Shown one piece after another: positions 27,227 to 35,069 of a stretch of 64,000 nt of DNA. Origin of the DNA: Anaerolineae bacterium. Its GTDB lineage: Bacteria; Chloroflexota; Anaerolineae; Promineifilales; Promineifilaceae. The stretch covers positions 62,001-126,000 of the forward strand of contig JAHDWJ010000007.1 in NCBI GenBank assembly GCA_023384415.1, in the 5' to 3' direction. The position numbers and the translations under genes are program-made. Below the pieces are notes generated by a model. The model made no database searches, was not told where the DNA came from, and worked only from the letters and a program-made list of their open reading frames with translations. Every line of letters starts with the position of its first letter. The stretch's first letter is position 1.

Positions 27227-27238
27227 GGGATTTGCTCA

Positions 27239-27308
27239 AACACGGATTATCAGGATGAGCGGATTTTTATTGCCCTGACCTGATCTGCTCATCCTGTCAA
27301 TCTGTGTT
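27239..27308. repeat. Imperfect inverted repeat after the macroglobulin gene
   Basis: The left arm 27239-27263 (AACACGGATTATCAGGATGA onward) and right arm 27284-27308 (ending TCAATCTGTGTT) are largely complementary around a T-rich loop. It begins 13 bp after the macroglobulin stop and could act as a terminator. It resembles the cacagatt dyads at 34910-34984 and 49549-49622. Confidence 0.6.
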
Positions 27309-27468
27309 CTTGATCTCTGCCCAGTGACAATGATCACCTGCTTGTCATGGCTTCCGTCACTATTGAGGGTTCTGCTGTGGGTATATAGTGCCAACAGTAG
27401 ATGTTGGGGGAACTTTGAACCAGTTCTTCTCATCCCGTTCCCCTCAATCCTGATTTAAGGAGGTTATC

Positions 27469-27783
27469 ATGCGCATCATCTTGGATCGTGGCTTGTGTAA
27501 TGCCAGTTTGTCATTTTGCCAACGCTGTTCTGCCGCCCTGATCCATCATCCCGAAGGGGTAGATCGGCCCTGCATTCGCGATATTATTGACGATGGTCAG
27601 GAGACGCTGACTTTGGAAATGTTTACGGATAATCGGCGGTTGGTTTTGGAACTAACCGAAGAACAGCGTGATCTAGCCAGTGTTGAAGGCTGGGAAGCCC
27701 TGGCTAATTTTGATCCCGCCCTGTTCCGTGCTGGCGCTGGGGAGCGATGGCGGGAGTTGAGCCGGATCGCGGCCGCGCATTAA
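27469..27783 (+). CDS. Hypothetical small Cys-containing protein
   Basis: This 104-residue protein is preceded by one of the best Shine-Dalgarno sequences in the window (AAGGAGG, 27457-27463). It has Cys10, the pair Cys17-x2-Cys20, a His-His at 26-27 and Cys35, which could bind a metal, then an acidic helical C-terminal half (LELTEEQRDLASVEGW). I do not recognise a family. The strong ribosome site and codon pattern support a real gene, probably monocistronic, between a plus-strand and a minus-strand gene. Confidence 0.65.
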   Translation: MRIILDRGLCNASLSFCQRCSAALIHHPEGVDRPCIRDIIDDGQETLTLEMFTDNRRLVLELTEEQRDLASVEGWEALANFDPALFRAGAGERWRELSRIAAAH

Positions 27784-27836
27784 AAAAGGACTAAGGACTG
27801 AAAAATGGTCAGCAGTTGTGGAGCAGATGTCAAGAG

Positions 27837-27857
27837 CTAACGGCCAACGGCTAACGG
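27837..27857. repeat. Three heptamers (ctaacgg, ccaacgg, ctaacgg)
   Basis: Three 7-bp units fill the spacer between the convergent hypothetical gene and rsmA. The sequence differs from the other heptamer families, but the period is the same. Confidence 0.6.
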
Positions 27858-27865
27858 CTCACTAC

Positions 27866-28678
27866 TCACTGCCCCAACGCCCGGTACAGACGCACCCACT
27901 CCGGTAAAGTCAATGTTTCGGCCCGGCGACGGCCATCGAGTTGGGCCTGGGTCAACGCGGCCGCAACCCTGTCATCTCCCATCCCCAAAGAAGCCAGATT
28001 ATTCTTAAGCTGTTTCCGCTTTTGGCTGAACCCCGCTTTGACTACCCGGAAAAATGCTGCTTCATCCGCCAGGGGGAGCAGCGGCTCCGGGGACAAATCC
28101 AGGCGCACAATAGCCGAATCTACCTCTGGTCGAGGCCAGAATGCCCCGGCTCGAATAATCCCAACCAGACGTGCCTGACCGTAAAACTGAACGCTGACAG
28201 CTAAGAGAGAGAGATTGCCCGGTGCGGCCGTGAGCCGTTGAGCCACCTCTTTTTGCACCGTCATCACCAACAAGGATGGTTTGCTCTGGCTGGCGAGCAG
28301 ATGGCGCAAAATAGCCCCGGTGATGTAGTATGGGACATTGGCAACCACTTTATAGTCAGATTGGGGAAAGAGGGCAGCCAAATCTTGCTCCAGGATGTCC
28401 CCATGGATGAGGCGCAAATGAGGGAGATGACCCAGGCGGTCATCAAGGATGGGCAGATACCGCTGGTCCAACTCAACGGCGGTGACAGTCGCGGCCGCGT
28501 TGGCCAAATGTTGGGTAAGATGACCCAGCCCTGGTCCAATTTCTAAAACATGATCGGTGGCGGTGAGGGACGCGGCCGCGACAATCCTGGCCAGCACCTG
28601 ATCATCAAACAAAAAATTTTGCCCCAGGCTCTTCTTAGGCTCCAAACCATACTGACTGAGAATAAGTTTAGGGTGCAT
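27866..28678 (-). CDS. rsmA: 16S rRNA (adenine1518/1519-N6)-dimethyltransferase RsmA (KsgA)
   Basis: This 270-residue enzyme dimethylates two adjacent adenines in helix 45 of 16S rRNA late in 30S assembly. It shows the family's KKSLGQNFLFDDQVL start, the SAM-binding motif VLEIGPGLGHLTQHLA and the catalytic VVANVPYYITG (NxPY) motif. The C-terminal RNA-binding domain is complete (VKAGFSQKRKQLKNNL). It lies 4 bp downstream of the YabE-like gene, the same neighbourhood as yabE-ksgA in Firmicutes. Confidence 0.97.
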   Translation of the reverse strand: MHPKLILSQYGLEPKKSLGQNFLFDDQVLARIVAAASLTATDHVLEIGPGLGHLTQHLANAAATVTAVELDQRYLPILDDRLGHLPHLRLIHGDILEQDLAALFPQSDYKVVANVPYYITGAILRHLLASQSKPSLLVMTVQKEVAQRLTAAPGNLSLLAVSVQFYGQARLVGIIRAGAFWPRPEVDSAIVRLDLSPEPLLPLADEAAFFRVVKAGFSQKRKQLKNNLASLGMGDDRVAAALTQAQLDGRRRAETLTLPEWVRLYRALGQ

Positions 28679-28682
28679 CAGT

Positions 28683-30092
28683 TTAAGGCAATGTCGTTGG
28701 GATCAAAAAATTAATTCGTTCTACCGGGGGCACGGGGGTCAAATAATAAACATCCACATACCCTGACCAGCCCACAAATTCCGCTTCATCATACCCCAGA
28801 TCAATCCAGCGGCCGAGTACCCCCCCACCCGTATCACCCACGAAGCCAATGCCATAACCAGGGACATAGACAAAGGTACGAAACGGCACCACCGTTCGAT
28901 CTACGGCCACAATGCCGGTACCAGCCGCTACCCCACTGGCCGTTATGCCATAAGTGGGGTCATCTAACTCTTTGCCAGAACTGGCGGCGGTGTAAGATGT
29001 GACCCGCATCCGCACCACCCGCCAATATTCCACCCCCCCATCTGGCGTCGCCAAAACCCGAATGACGATTTGGGTGCCATACCCAACAATTTCGGCCGTC
29101 GGGGCCTGGGCTGTCCACTCCTCATCAAACTCCTGGCTCACCTCTACCCCATTTTCGTAACGCACCCGCAGCCGCTGCCGTTGAATACCCGGCACACCAG
29201 CCTGAAGCACAATCCGTTGATCAATTTCAGCCAGATCGGTGGGTTGAAGCACGGTTTCATACGGGATGGGGGTATCTATCAGGCGAAACGCCTCCCGCAC
29301 CCGGATGACTTGAATCGTTTGACCGGGTTGGAGCAGGCTGTTGGCCGGGGGGCGAGTGTAATCTTCGCCGATGAGGCGGACGCCGGCCGCGTTCAGAACA
29401 GTCAGCACGTCTACACTGTGGTGGCGGGTGGGAATGGTTTGATTGTCGGCCAGGATGGTGTAGCTGTGGGCACGCTGGACGGTGATGGTGAGGTTGGCGG
29501 TCAGGGGGGTGTGCGGGGCCGGGGAGACCAGATCGGCCAGGTGCAGGTCAATACCCGCCTCGACCAGGGCCGCGCCGACGGTGGGTACGGCGGTGCGAAT
29601 GGTTTTTTGTTGGCCGCCTTCATATAGGGTGATGGTGACAAAGGTCCCAATTTCGATTTGTTGGGGGAGCGCGGCCGCAGCCAGTTGGCTATAAGGGAGA
29701 GGCTGGCCGTCGGCATAAATCTGGTCTGTGGGCTGCACCCGCAAACCAATTTCATTCAGCCAGGCGGTCAGGGTGGTCTGGTGGGTGAAGTAGGTGTGGG
29801 TGCCGTTCTGGTTACGCAGGGTGATGGGGGTTGCTCGCTCGATGCGAATGGTGGCGGCCGCAGTCAGGGGGGTATGGGGCGGGGGATAGATAAGGTCGGC
29901 GGGGTGGAGGGTGATGTTCGCGGCCGCGAGAACCTCAGCTACCGTATTATATTCCCCGACTACCCGCACCGGCTGCCCATCTACCCAAACCGTTACCACA
30001 TCTTGAGACAACGCCCAGGCTGTCACCAGAATTCCCCCCAGAAAGAGGAGAGCGAAGGAAAAGATGAGAAATAGTTTAACTGGGCGAGTCAT
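28683..30092 (-). CDS. YabE-like cell-wall protein: DUF348 repeats, G5 and 3D domains
   Basis: This 469-residue protein is exported through one N-terminal helix. Three DUF348 ubiquitin-like repeats follow (VWVDGQPVRVVGEYNTVAEV is the first; the others start near residues 90 and 150-200), then a G5 domain (about 245-330) and a C-terminal 3D domain (TASGVAAGTGIVAVDRTVVP, GDTGGGVLGRWIDLGY) with the three Asp residues that name the family. YabE/Rpf-like proteins act on peptidoglycan; the 3D domain resembles the lytic transglycosylase MltA core. It is probably co-transcribed with rsmA. Confidence 0.88.
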   Translation of the reverse strand: MTRPVKLFLIFSFALLFLGGILVTAWALSQDVVTVWVDGQPVRVVGEYNTVAEVLAAANITLHPADLIYPPPHTPLTAAATIRIERATPITLRNQNGTHTYFTHQTTLTAWLNEIGLRVQPTDQIYADGQPLPYSQLAAAALPQQIEIGTFVTITLYEGGQQKTIRTAVPTVGAALVEAGIDLHLADLVSPAPHTPLTANLTITVQRAHSYTILADNQTIPTRHHSVDVLTVLNAAGVRLIGEDYTRPPANSLLQPGQTIQVIRVREAFRLIDTPIPYETVLQPTDLAEIDQRIVLQAGVPGIQRQRLRVRYENGVEVSQEFDEEWTAQAPTAEIVGYGTQIVIRVLATPDGGVEYWRVVRMRVTSYTAASSGKELDDPTYGITASGVAAGTGIVAVDRTVVPFRTFVYVPGYGIGFVGDTGGGVLGRWIDLGYDEAEFVGWSGYVDVYYLTPVPPVERINFLIPTTLP

Positions 30093-30288
30093 AAGGGAAG
30101 ACGGGGGACAAAGAGCAGAAGGGTGGCTTATTTATCCATCTTTTGTCATCCGTCGTAACTACTAAGGCCCACAAGAATTTCACCGCGAAGACGCCAAGAT
30201 CAGTAAGAATTTCTTGAGGAACTTTGTATTCTTTGCGGCTTTGCGGTTAGTAATTACCCTCCGTCACTAAAAGAGGGAAACAAAAATA

Positions 30289-30422
30289 TGCCCAGGGGGC
30301 CGATGATCACCAGGTGATCCTGGTCACCCGAGAGATACGCCTTAGTGCTGCTTCCTTCCGGACCTGACACGGTTCAACGGCTCTCGCCGCCAGGGACCCA
30401 GTCACCACCGGCCCCGTGGGCA
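30289..30422 (-). ncRNA. ffs: Signal recognition particle RNA (small bacterial SRP RNA)
   Basis: On the minus strand the conserved apical loop and symmetric-loop region GTCAGGTCCGGAAGGAAGCA is perfect, followed by GCACTAA. The two ends pair (TGCCCACGGGGCCG with CGGCCCCCTGGGCA), defining a hairpin of about 134 nt of the 4.5S type that binds Ffh and targets membrane proteins to SecYEG. No Alu domain is evident. The ends are set by the terminal helix and may be off by several bases. Confidence 0.93.
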
Positions 30423-30540
30423 TATTTGTAAAGAGTTAGCAGTGAGCGAGTCTGCGAGTGAGTAGTCCCTGTGTCTCCCCTTCCCTCAGTCCTCAGTCCT
30501 CATTGCGGATGGTAACAAAAAGCCAGCGGTGAAGCAACTC

Positions 30541-31155
30541 TCAGTTCCAGACGCCTAGCACTTCCGGGCCGCGATCCAGCTCCCAGGGGTAGATGATGTA
30601 GGCATCGCTGACGGCGGCGTAGTAGGTGGGGGTGTGGCCGGGATAGAGTGATGAGGCAGGTTTGTAATGCAAGACACAGGTCTCAGGAATACCCCCGGCC
30701 GCGTCTATACGGCTGGCAACGGTGACAATGTTGCGGCCGCGGGTCCACACATCATCCACTACCAAAATACGCCGCCCTTCTAGTAGATCATCATTGGGGA
30801 ATTGCAAAAACTCCGGGATAGCGTACCGTTCTTCCAGAGGTGAAGGTAAGGTTCCCAGGTAGTCAGCCGGAAAACGGACGGAAGCGGTGAGGATATAGGT
30901 AATATTTAACGCTTCAGCCAGCAGGCCACCGGGAATCAGCCCCCCCCGGGTAATAATCATCATGGAATCATACCGGCCATGAATTTGTGGCACCAGGTAA
31001 TCAATCAGTTTGTCTACATCAGACCAGGTGAGAAGTTCACGGCGAGTTGGCGATTGTCTTTTCATGGTCGCTGCTACCAGTTGGTAAACAGCCAGAAGAG
31101 GCTGTTGGGCAATCCTGTTGTCAGGATGAAAATAATTAAGCCGAGGATCGTACAT
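30541..31155 (-). CDS. Phosphoribosyltransferase family protein
   Basis: This type I PRTase-fold protein (204 residues) has the PRPP-binding motif RILVVDDVWTRGRNIV and an upstream PPi-loop region MMIITRGGLIPGG, as in xanthine/hypoxanthine-type transferases. The C-terminal PWELDRG fits the purine-PRTase hood. The core begins near RELLTWSDVD, so the internal ATG at 31065 is a possible alternative start. Substrate (a purine base) is inferred. It lies upstream of the SRP RNA on the same strand. Confidence 0.83.
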   Translation of the reverse strand: MYDPRLNYFHPDNRIAQQPLLAVYQLVAATMKRQSPTRRELLTWSDVDKLIDYLVPQIHGRYDSMMIITRGGLIPGGLLAEALNITYILTASVRFPADYLGTLPSPLEERYAIPEFLQFPNDDLLEGRRILVVDDVWTRGRNIVTVASRIDAAGGIPETCVLHYKPASSLYPGHTPTYYAAVSDAYIIYPWELDRGPEVLGVWN

Positions 31156-31210
31156 CCGCTATGGCTGGATGTCAAACATTGATTAGCTGCGTGGTTCAGT
31201 GGTGGGGCAT

Positions 31211-31243
31211 AGAGTTGACAGGTTTCTGAAATCTGTCAACTCT
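31211..31243. repeat. Inverted repeat related to the 21450 palindrome
   Basis: AGAGTTGACAGGTTT pairs with AAATCTGTCAACTCT with one mismatch around a 3-nt centre. It sits between the response-regulator stop and the PRTase start, both on the minus strand. It shares the TTGACA-xx-TTT core with 21450-21486. Confidence 0.6.
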
Positions 31244-31263
31244 CTCAAAACGTAGTTATACGT

Positions 31264-32889
31264 TTAGTCGCTCTCACTCCAGGGTTGATCGAGTTTAACC
31301 AACCCTTTGGCCAGGGCTTCTTCCAGGGAGTATCCCCGAAACGCGGCCGCGCTGTCCGTTTCATCCGCCACCACCTCGTCCCAGAACGCATCCAGGTCAT
31401 TAGGTTCAGCGGCCGCGACAGCAAATAGATCATCTATATTAGCCTCTACCAGGGGTGGGGTCGGCGCAGGGATGGGTTCATCAGTTTGGGCCGCAGACTC
31501 ATCCCAAAACGCATCCAGGTCTACGCTTTCATCCGCAGCATGGGCAAATAGATCATCCAGGGTGAGGTCGGCCGTTTCGGCGGCTTCATCTTGGGCTAAT
31601 TCGGCCGGCAGCAGCCCCAACCGAATCGCTTCGGCCATAGATAGCCCATTGCCAGCGGTCGGTTCGTCCGCAGCCGCTTCTGCCAGCCAATCATCTCCTA
31701 AATCATCCGAGGGAGGTTGATCCGGCAGTTCCAGCCAATCAGCTGGCACCGCATCCTCGTGGGCAGGGGGCATATCCCCTAATATCTGACCCAGTTCACC
31801 AGGAATCAACCCCTGGCGCATTGCTTCGGCAAAAGAGAACATCTCCCCTTCGACCAGGGTTGGTTGAGGCGGGGGCGGTTCAGCCTGGGGAGATGGGTCG
31901 GGGGTTAGCGCGATAGCTGCTGGCAGTTCAGGTGATGTGACGGTGGGCAGGGGAGACACAGCTGCCTCTGGGGTGGTGGGGCGGGTTTTGGCCGGGAAAT
32001 CGGGTAAATCACTCTCCTGGCTCAGATCAGGCAAATCAAGGTCAGCGGATTCTGGGGACAAAGCTGGCAGTTGGGGCAGAAGCTCCTTGGCCAGCCGTTG
32101 GGCAAACACCCAGACCGTGCCGACGCGGCCGCGCCGGGCTTCGGCGGTGAAAAAGATCAGCAGTTGATAAGCATCCCCAACACTCACCGCATACAGTTCA
32201 GTCTTGCTGCCTGATTGGTACTGCATAGTGAATGCTTCCTGGTTGCCCAATTGTTCAGCCAGCAGCTTGTTATGTCGCTGGCTGGCTGCCACCGCAGTTA
32301 GAAGGGGTGGTGAGGCCAGGCTGCTCCCCAGGCCAGAATCGGTCTGGATGCGGCCATGAATGTCGGCCAGGGCTACGTAGGTTGCGCTGATTTCGTTGCG
32401 TAAAGTGTGCAGCCGTTGGTTAATTGCGGCCGCTAACTCTTGATTCAACTCTGTTGTCAGCGGGGCGGATGGGGAGAGCGGTCTAACCGGCTCTGGTTCT
32501 GGAGCTGGCTCTGGTTCGCCGTGCAGCGTCGTATGCACGGCTCGTAAGAGCAGGTCTGAGTCCAGCGGCTTAATAAAGTAATGGGCAATACCCAGGGCCG
32601 TGGCTTCCTTTTGCCCCTGCTCTACGCCATAGCCTGAAATCATAATGACGGGCAGTTCCGGGCGTGCTCGGCGCACCCGGCGGATGAGATCAAAGCCGCT
32701 CATGCCCGGCAGCCGGACATCGGTGATGAGCAGATCAAATGGGGTACGGAGCAGCTCCAGCATCCCCTCTTCGGCTGAGGGGACAGCTAATACCTGATAG
32801 TCGCGGCCGCCATGTTGTAGGATGGTACGCAGATATTCCAGCATTTCAAACTGGTCATCTACGACCAAAATTTGTTTTACATCCGCCAT
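31264..32889 (-). CDS. Response regulator with repetitive acidic C-terminal tail
   Basis: Residues 1-120 are a receiver domain with the phosphorylated Asp57 (LLITDVRLPG) and conserved Lys107 (YFIKPLD). Residues about 150-280 form a compact alpha/beta domain that may be roadblock/LC7-like (tentative). The last 190 residues are acidic, Pro-rich and repetitive: S(F/M/L)xEAxxxGL(I/L/V) occurs three times (SFAEAMRQGLIP, SMAEAIRLGLLP, SLEEALAKGLVK), and a (L/I)DDLFAxAA...DLDAFWDE unit occurs twice. There is no DNA-binding domain, so output is probably by protein-protein contact. Start has AAAGG upstream. The partner kinase is not adjacent. Confidence 0.85.
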   Translation of the reverse strand: MADVKQILVVDDQFEMLEYLRTILQHGGRDYQVLAVPSAEEGMLELLRTPFDLLITDVRLPGMSGFDLIRRVRRARPELPVIMISGYGVEQGQKEATALGIAHYFIKPLDSDLLLRAVHTTLHGEPEPAPEPEPVRPLSPSAPLTTELNQELAAAINQRLHTLRNEISATYVALADIHGRIQTDSGLGSSLASPPLLTAVAASQRHNKLLAEQLGNQEAFTMQYQSGSKTELYAVSVGDAYQLLIFFTAEARRGRVGTVWVFAQRLAKELLPQLPALSPESADLDLPDLSQESDLPDFPAKTRPTTPEAAVSPLPTVTSPELPAAIALTPDPSPQAEPPPPQPTLVEGEMFSFAEAMRQGLIPGELGQILGDMPPAHEDAVPADWLELPDQPPSDDLGDDWLAEAAADEPTAGNGLSMAEAIRLGLLPAELAQDEAAETADLTLDDLFAHAADESVDLDAFWDESAAQTDEPIPAPTPPLVEANIDDLFAVAAAEPNDLDAFWDEVVADETDSAAAFRGYSLEEALAKGLVKLDQPWSESD

Positions 32890-32951
32890 GGGAATTACCT
32901 TTTGACTAAAAGAGCCAGAGATTGGTGTATTCGTATATTAATGTATGGGTT

Positions 32952-32966
32952 ATTACCATTGGTAAT
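32952..32966. promoter_or_regulatory. Palindrome ATTACCAtTGGTAAT upstream of the response regulator
   Basis: Seven-base arms around one central base, 63 bp upstream of the response-regulator ATG. The flanks also contain a looser inverted repeat (attggtgtatt near 32932 and aatacaccaat near 33006). It may be an operator or part of a small repeat. Confidence 0.35.
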
Positions 32967-33027
32967 TTCAATTTTCACCAGCGTCTGGTAATAGACCAAT
33001 AAACCAATACACCAATAATTCGCTCAC

Positions 33028-34872
33028 TCACCTCTCCACATACCATTGATGCACATTGTAAAGCAAATTCCACCCGTTGGGGTGCAGGTTTTGTAAGCCG
33101 CGATTCCAGACGATGTTGACCAGGGGAGCATAGAGGGGGATAAACGGGATATCCTCATAAATGAGTTCCTGGTTTTGTTGGTAAAAGGTGGCCCGGTCGG
33201 CGGCTGCACAGCCAGGAACGGCGCGGCCGCGAGCCAGATTATTTTCTACCGCCTCATTGTAATAAGAAGCAAAGTTAAATCCCACGCCAACGGTATCTTC
33301 ACGGTAAGAAAGGAAGCTGCTGTTGTCTGGTTCAGGATTGGTATCCAACCAGCCGGTGATAGCCATATCATACGTTTGGCGGCGCAGCTTGAGGACGGCT
33401 TCCTCAAAAGGCAAAATTTCAACCCGAATGATGAAACCCAATGATTCGAGCTGGGCCGCGATCAGCCGGGCTAGCCGTTCACGCGCCTCATTACCGGCGT
33501 TGACGGTGAGGGTGAGGGCCAGCGGGGCCCCGTTTTTGACCCGTGTCCCGGTCTCGCTGTCCACAACCCAACCCGCCGCCCGCAGCAGCGCGGCCGCCTG
33601 GGTGACATCCTGAGTGTAAGGAATCAGATCATCGTTATAGGCCCAGCCAATAGCTGGGGAAATATCCGCCGCGACGCGGCCGCCCTGCCCATAAGCCGCC
33701 TGGGCGATCAGTTCATCATAATTGAGCGCGGCCGCAATCGCCTGCCGCACGGCTAAATCTCCCAAAACGGGATGAGGTTCCTGGGGCTGCACCGGTGCGC
33801 CTGGGGTGAACACCCCACTCTCATTCTCATCCACCCACCCGTTTTGGGGCTGGTTTGGATTAGCCAGGTTAAAGGCCAGGTAGGTAAACCCATTAACAAA
33901 CCATTTATTAATTTGTACCCCGGCCCCACGGGCCATTGCACTTTCCACCCGGGCCACAAATTCCGCATCTACGGTGGTGTAATCAATTTGTCCGGCCAAT
34001 AAATCATTAACCATTTGCACCGCATTGCTGTAAATATTGAGCTGCCAGCCACTCACCAGCGGGGCGCCAAGATAATAGGTCGGGTTGGCGATGAGGCGGA
34101 TGGATTGTCCGGGCAGATAGTTGGCAAAGAGGAAGGGGCCAGAAACAACAGTTGGGGCCAAATTTTCGCCGCTGCGGCTTATATTGCCGGGGTTATTGTC
34201 ATAAACGTGGGCCGGCACTATTCCCGTGGTAAAGGCGTACAGGGTGGGGCAATCTGGGGCGTTCAGGCGCACAGTGAGGGTGTGATCATCTTCCACCTGC
34301 CAACTGTTGATGTTGGTAAAGTTCACTAAATGGGGAGAGTTGAGGGCTGGCGTCGTGATGGCCGCAAAGGTGAAGGCCACATCTCCGGCGGTGAGTGGTG
34401 TGCCATCGCTCCAGGTCACATCAGGGCGCAGGGTAAAAGTGTAGGTCAGCCCATCAGCCGAGACGCCCCAATCCTGGGCCAGTTGGGGAGTGATGGCCCC
34501 GCTGAACGGGTCAAGGGTAAGCAGGCTGAGGAACAACTGCTGGATGACCATCTTGGAAGCCCCATCATTGCTCAAGACAGGGTTGAGGCTGCGAATATCG
34601 GCCAGAGAAGCGGTGATGATTTCGCCCCCGGTGGGCAGTGGGGTGGGAGTGGGGGTTACCAGCCGCTCTTCAACGACGACCTGGGTAACGATGTTTTCTT
34701 GTACCACTAGCTGGGTGACAACAATTTCAACGGTTTCACTGTTGTCTCCGACCATGCGGGTGACGATGATGACTTCGTTGTCAGAGCTGGTTTGAATGCT
34801 ATCTTGCTGGCACGCGGCCGCGAACAGACTCAACCCTATTAAAAAAACTACCAACGGTAAATACCGAACCAT
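33028..34872 (-). CDS. ABC transporter substrate-binding lipoprotein, family 5 (oligopeptide/nickel type)
   Basis: This 614-residue extracytoplasmic solute-binding protein has a lipobox (LFAAAC) and a charged linker (EIVVTQLVVQENIVTQVV). The SBP_bac_5 fold follows, with AQDWGVSADGLTYTFTLRPD and WSDGTPLTAGDV, the hallmark of DppA/OppA-type proteins. The ATG at 34872 is supported by a GGAGG 7 nt upstream; the open frame to 34902 is ignored. No permease or ATPase gene is adjacent, so it must share a transporter encoded elsewhere or act as a sensor. The ligand is probably a peptide. Confidence 0.88.
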   Translation of the reverse strand: MVRYLPLVVFLIGLSLFAAACQQDSIQTSSDNEVIIVTRMVGDNSETVEIVVTQLVVQENIVTQVVVEERLVTPTPTPLPTGGEIITASLADIRSLNPVLSNDGASKMVIQQLFLSLLTLDPFSGAITPQLAQDWGVSADGLTYTFTLRPDVTWSDGTPLTAGDVAFTFAAITTPALNSPHLVNFTNINSWQVEDDHTLTVRLNAPDCPTLYAFTTGIVPAHVYDNNPGNISRSGENLAPTVVSGPFLFANYLPGQSIRLIANPTYYLGAPLVSGWQLNIYSNAVQMVNDLLAGQIDYTTVDAEFVARVESAMARGAGVQINKWFVNGFTYLAFNLANPNQPQNGWVDENESGVFTPGAPVQPQEPHPVLGDLAVRQAIAAALNYDELIAQAAYGQGGRVAADISPAIGWAYNDDLIPYTQDVTQAAALLRAAGWVVDSETGTRVKNGAPLALTLTVNAGNEARERLARLIAAQLESLGFIIRVEILPFEEAVLKLRRQTYDMAITGWLDTNPEPDNSSFLSYREDTVGVGFNFASYYNEAVENNLARGRAVPGCAAADRATFYQQNQELIYEDIPFIPLYAPLVNIVWNRGLQNLHPNGWNLLYNVHQWYVER

Positions 34873-34909
34873 GCAAACCTCCAGGTTTAGTAGATCTAAC
34901 ATCTGAGTT

Positions 34910-34984
34910 TTATCCGCAGATTTTGTGGATTAACACAGATTTTTCCTAGACCAATCCCCCAAATCTGTGTTAATCTGCGGATAA
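34910..34984. repeat. Dyad element of the cacagatt family, copy 1
   Basis: The left part TTATCCGCAGA...TTAACACAGATTT is complementary to AAATCTGTGTTAATCTGCGG plus ATAA (34961-34984). It lies between two minus-strand genes and may terminate the upstream acyl-CoA synthetase transcript. Confidence 0.65.
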
Positions 34985-35069
34985 TTCCTTTGCGATTAAC
35001 AGCTACCCTATTTCAGGTGGGCCAATTTTGGCGCAAAGGAGCAGATAAGCCAAATTAGCTGCTTGAGTG

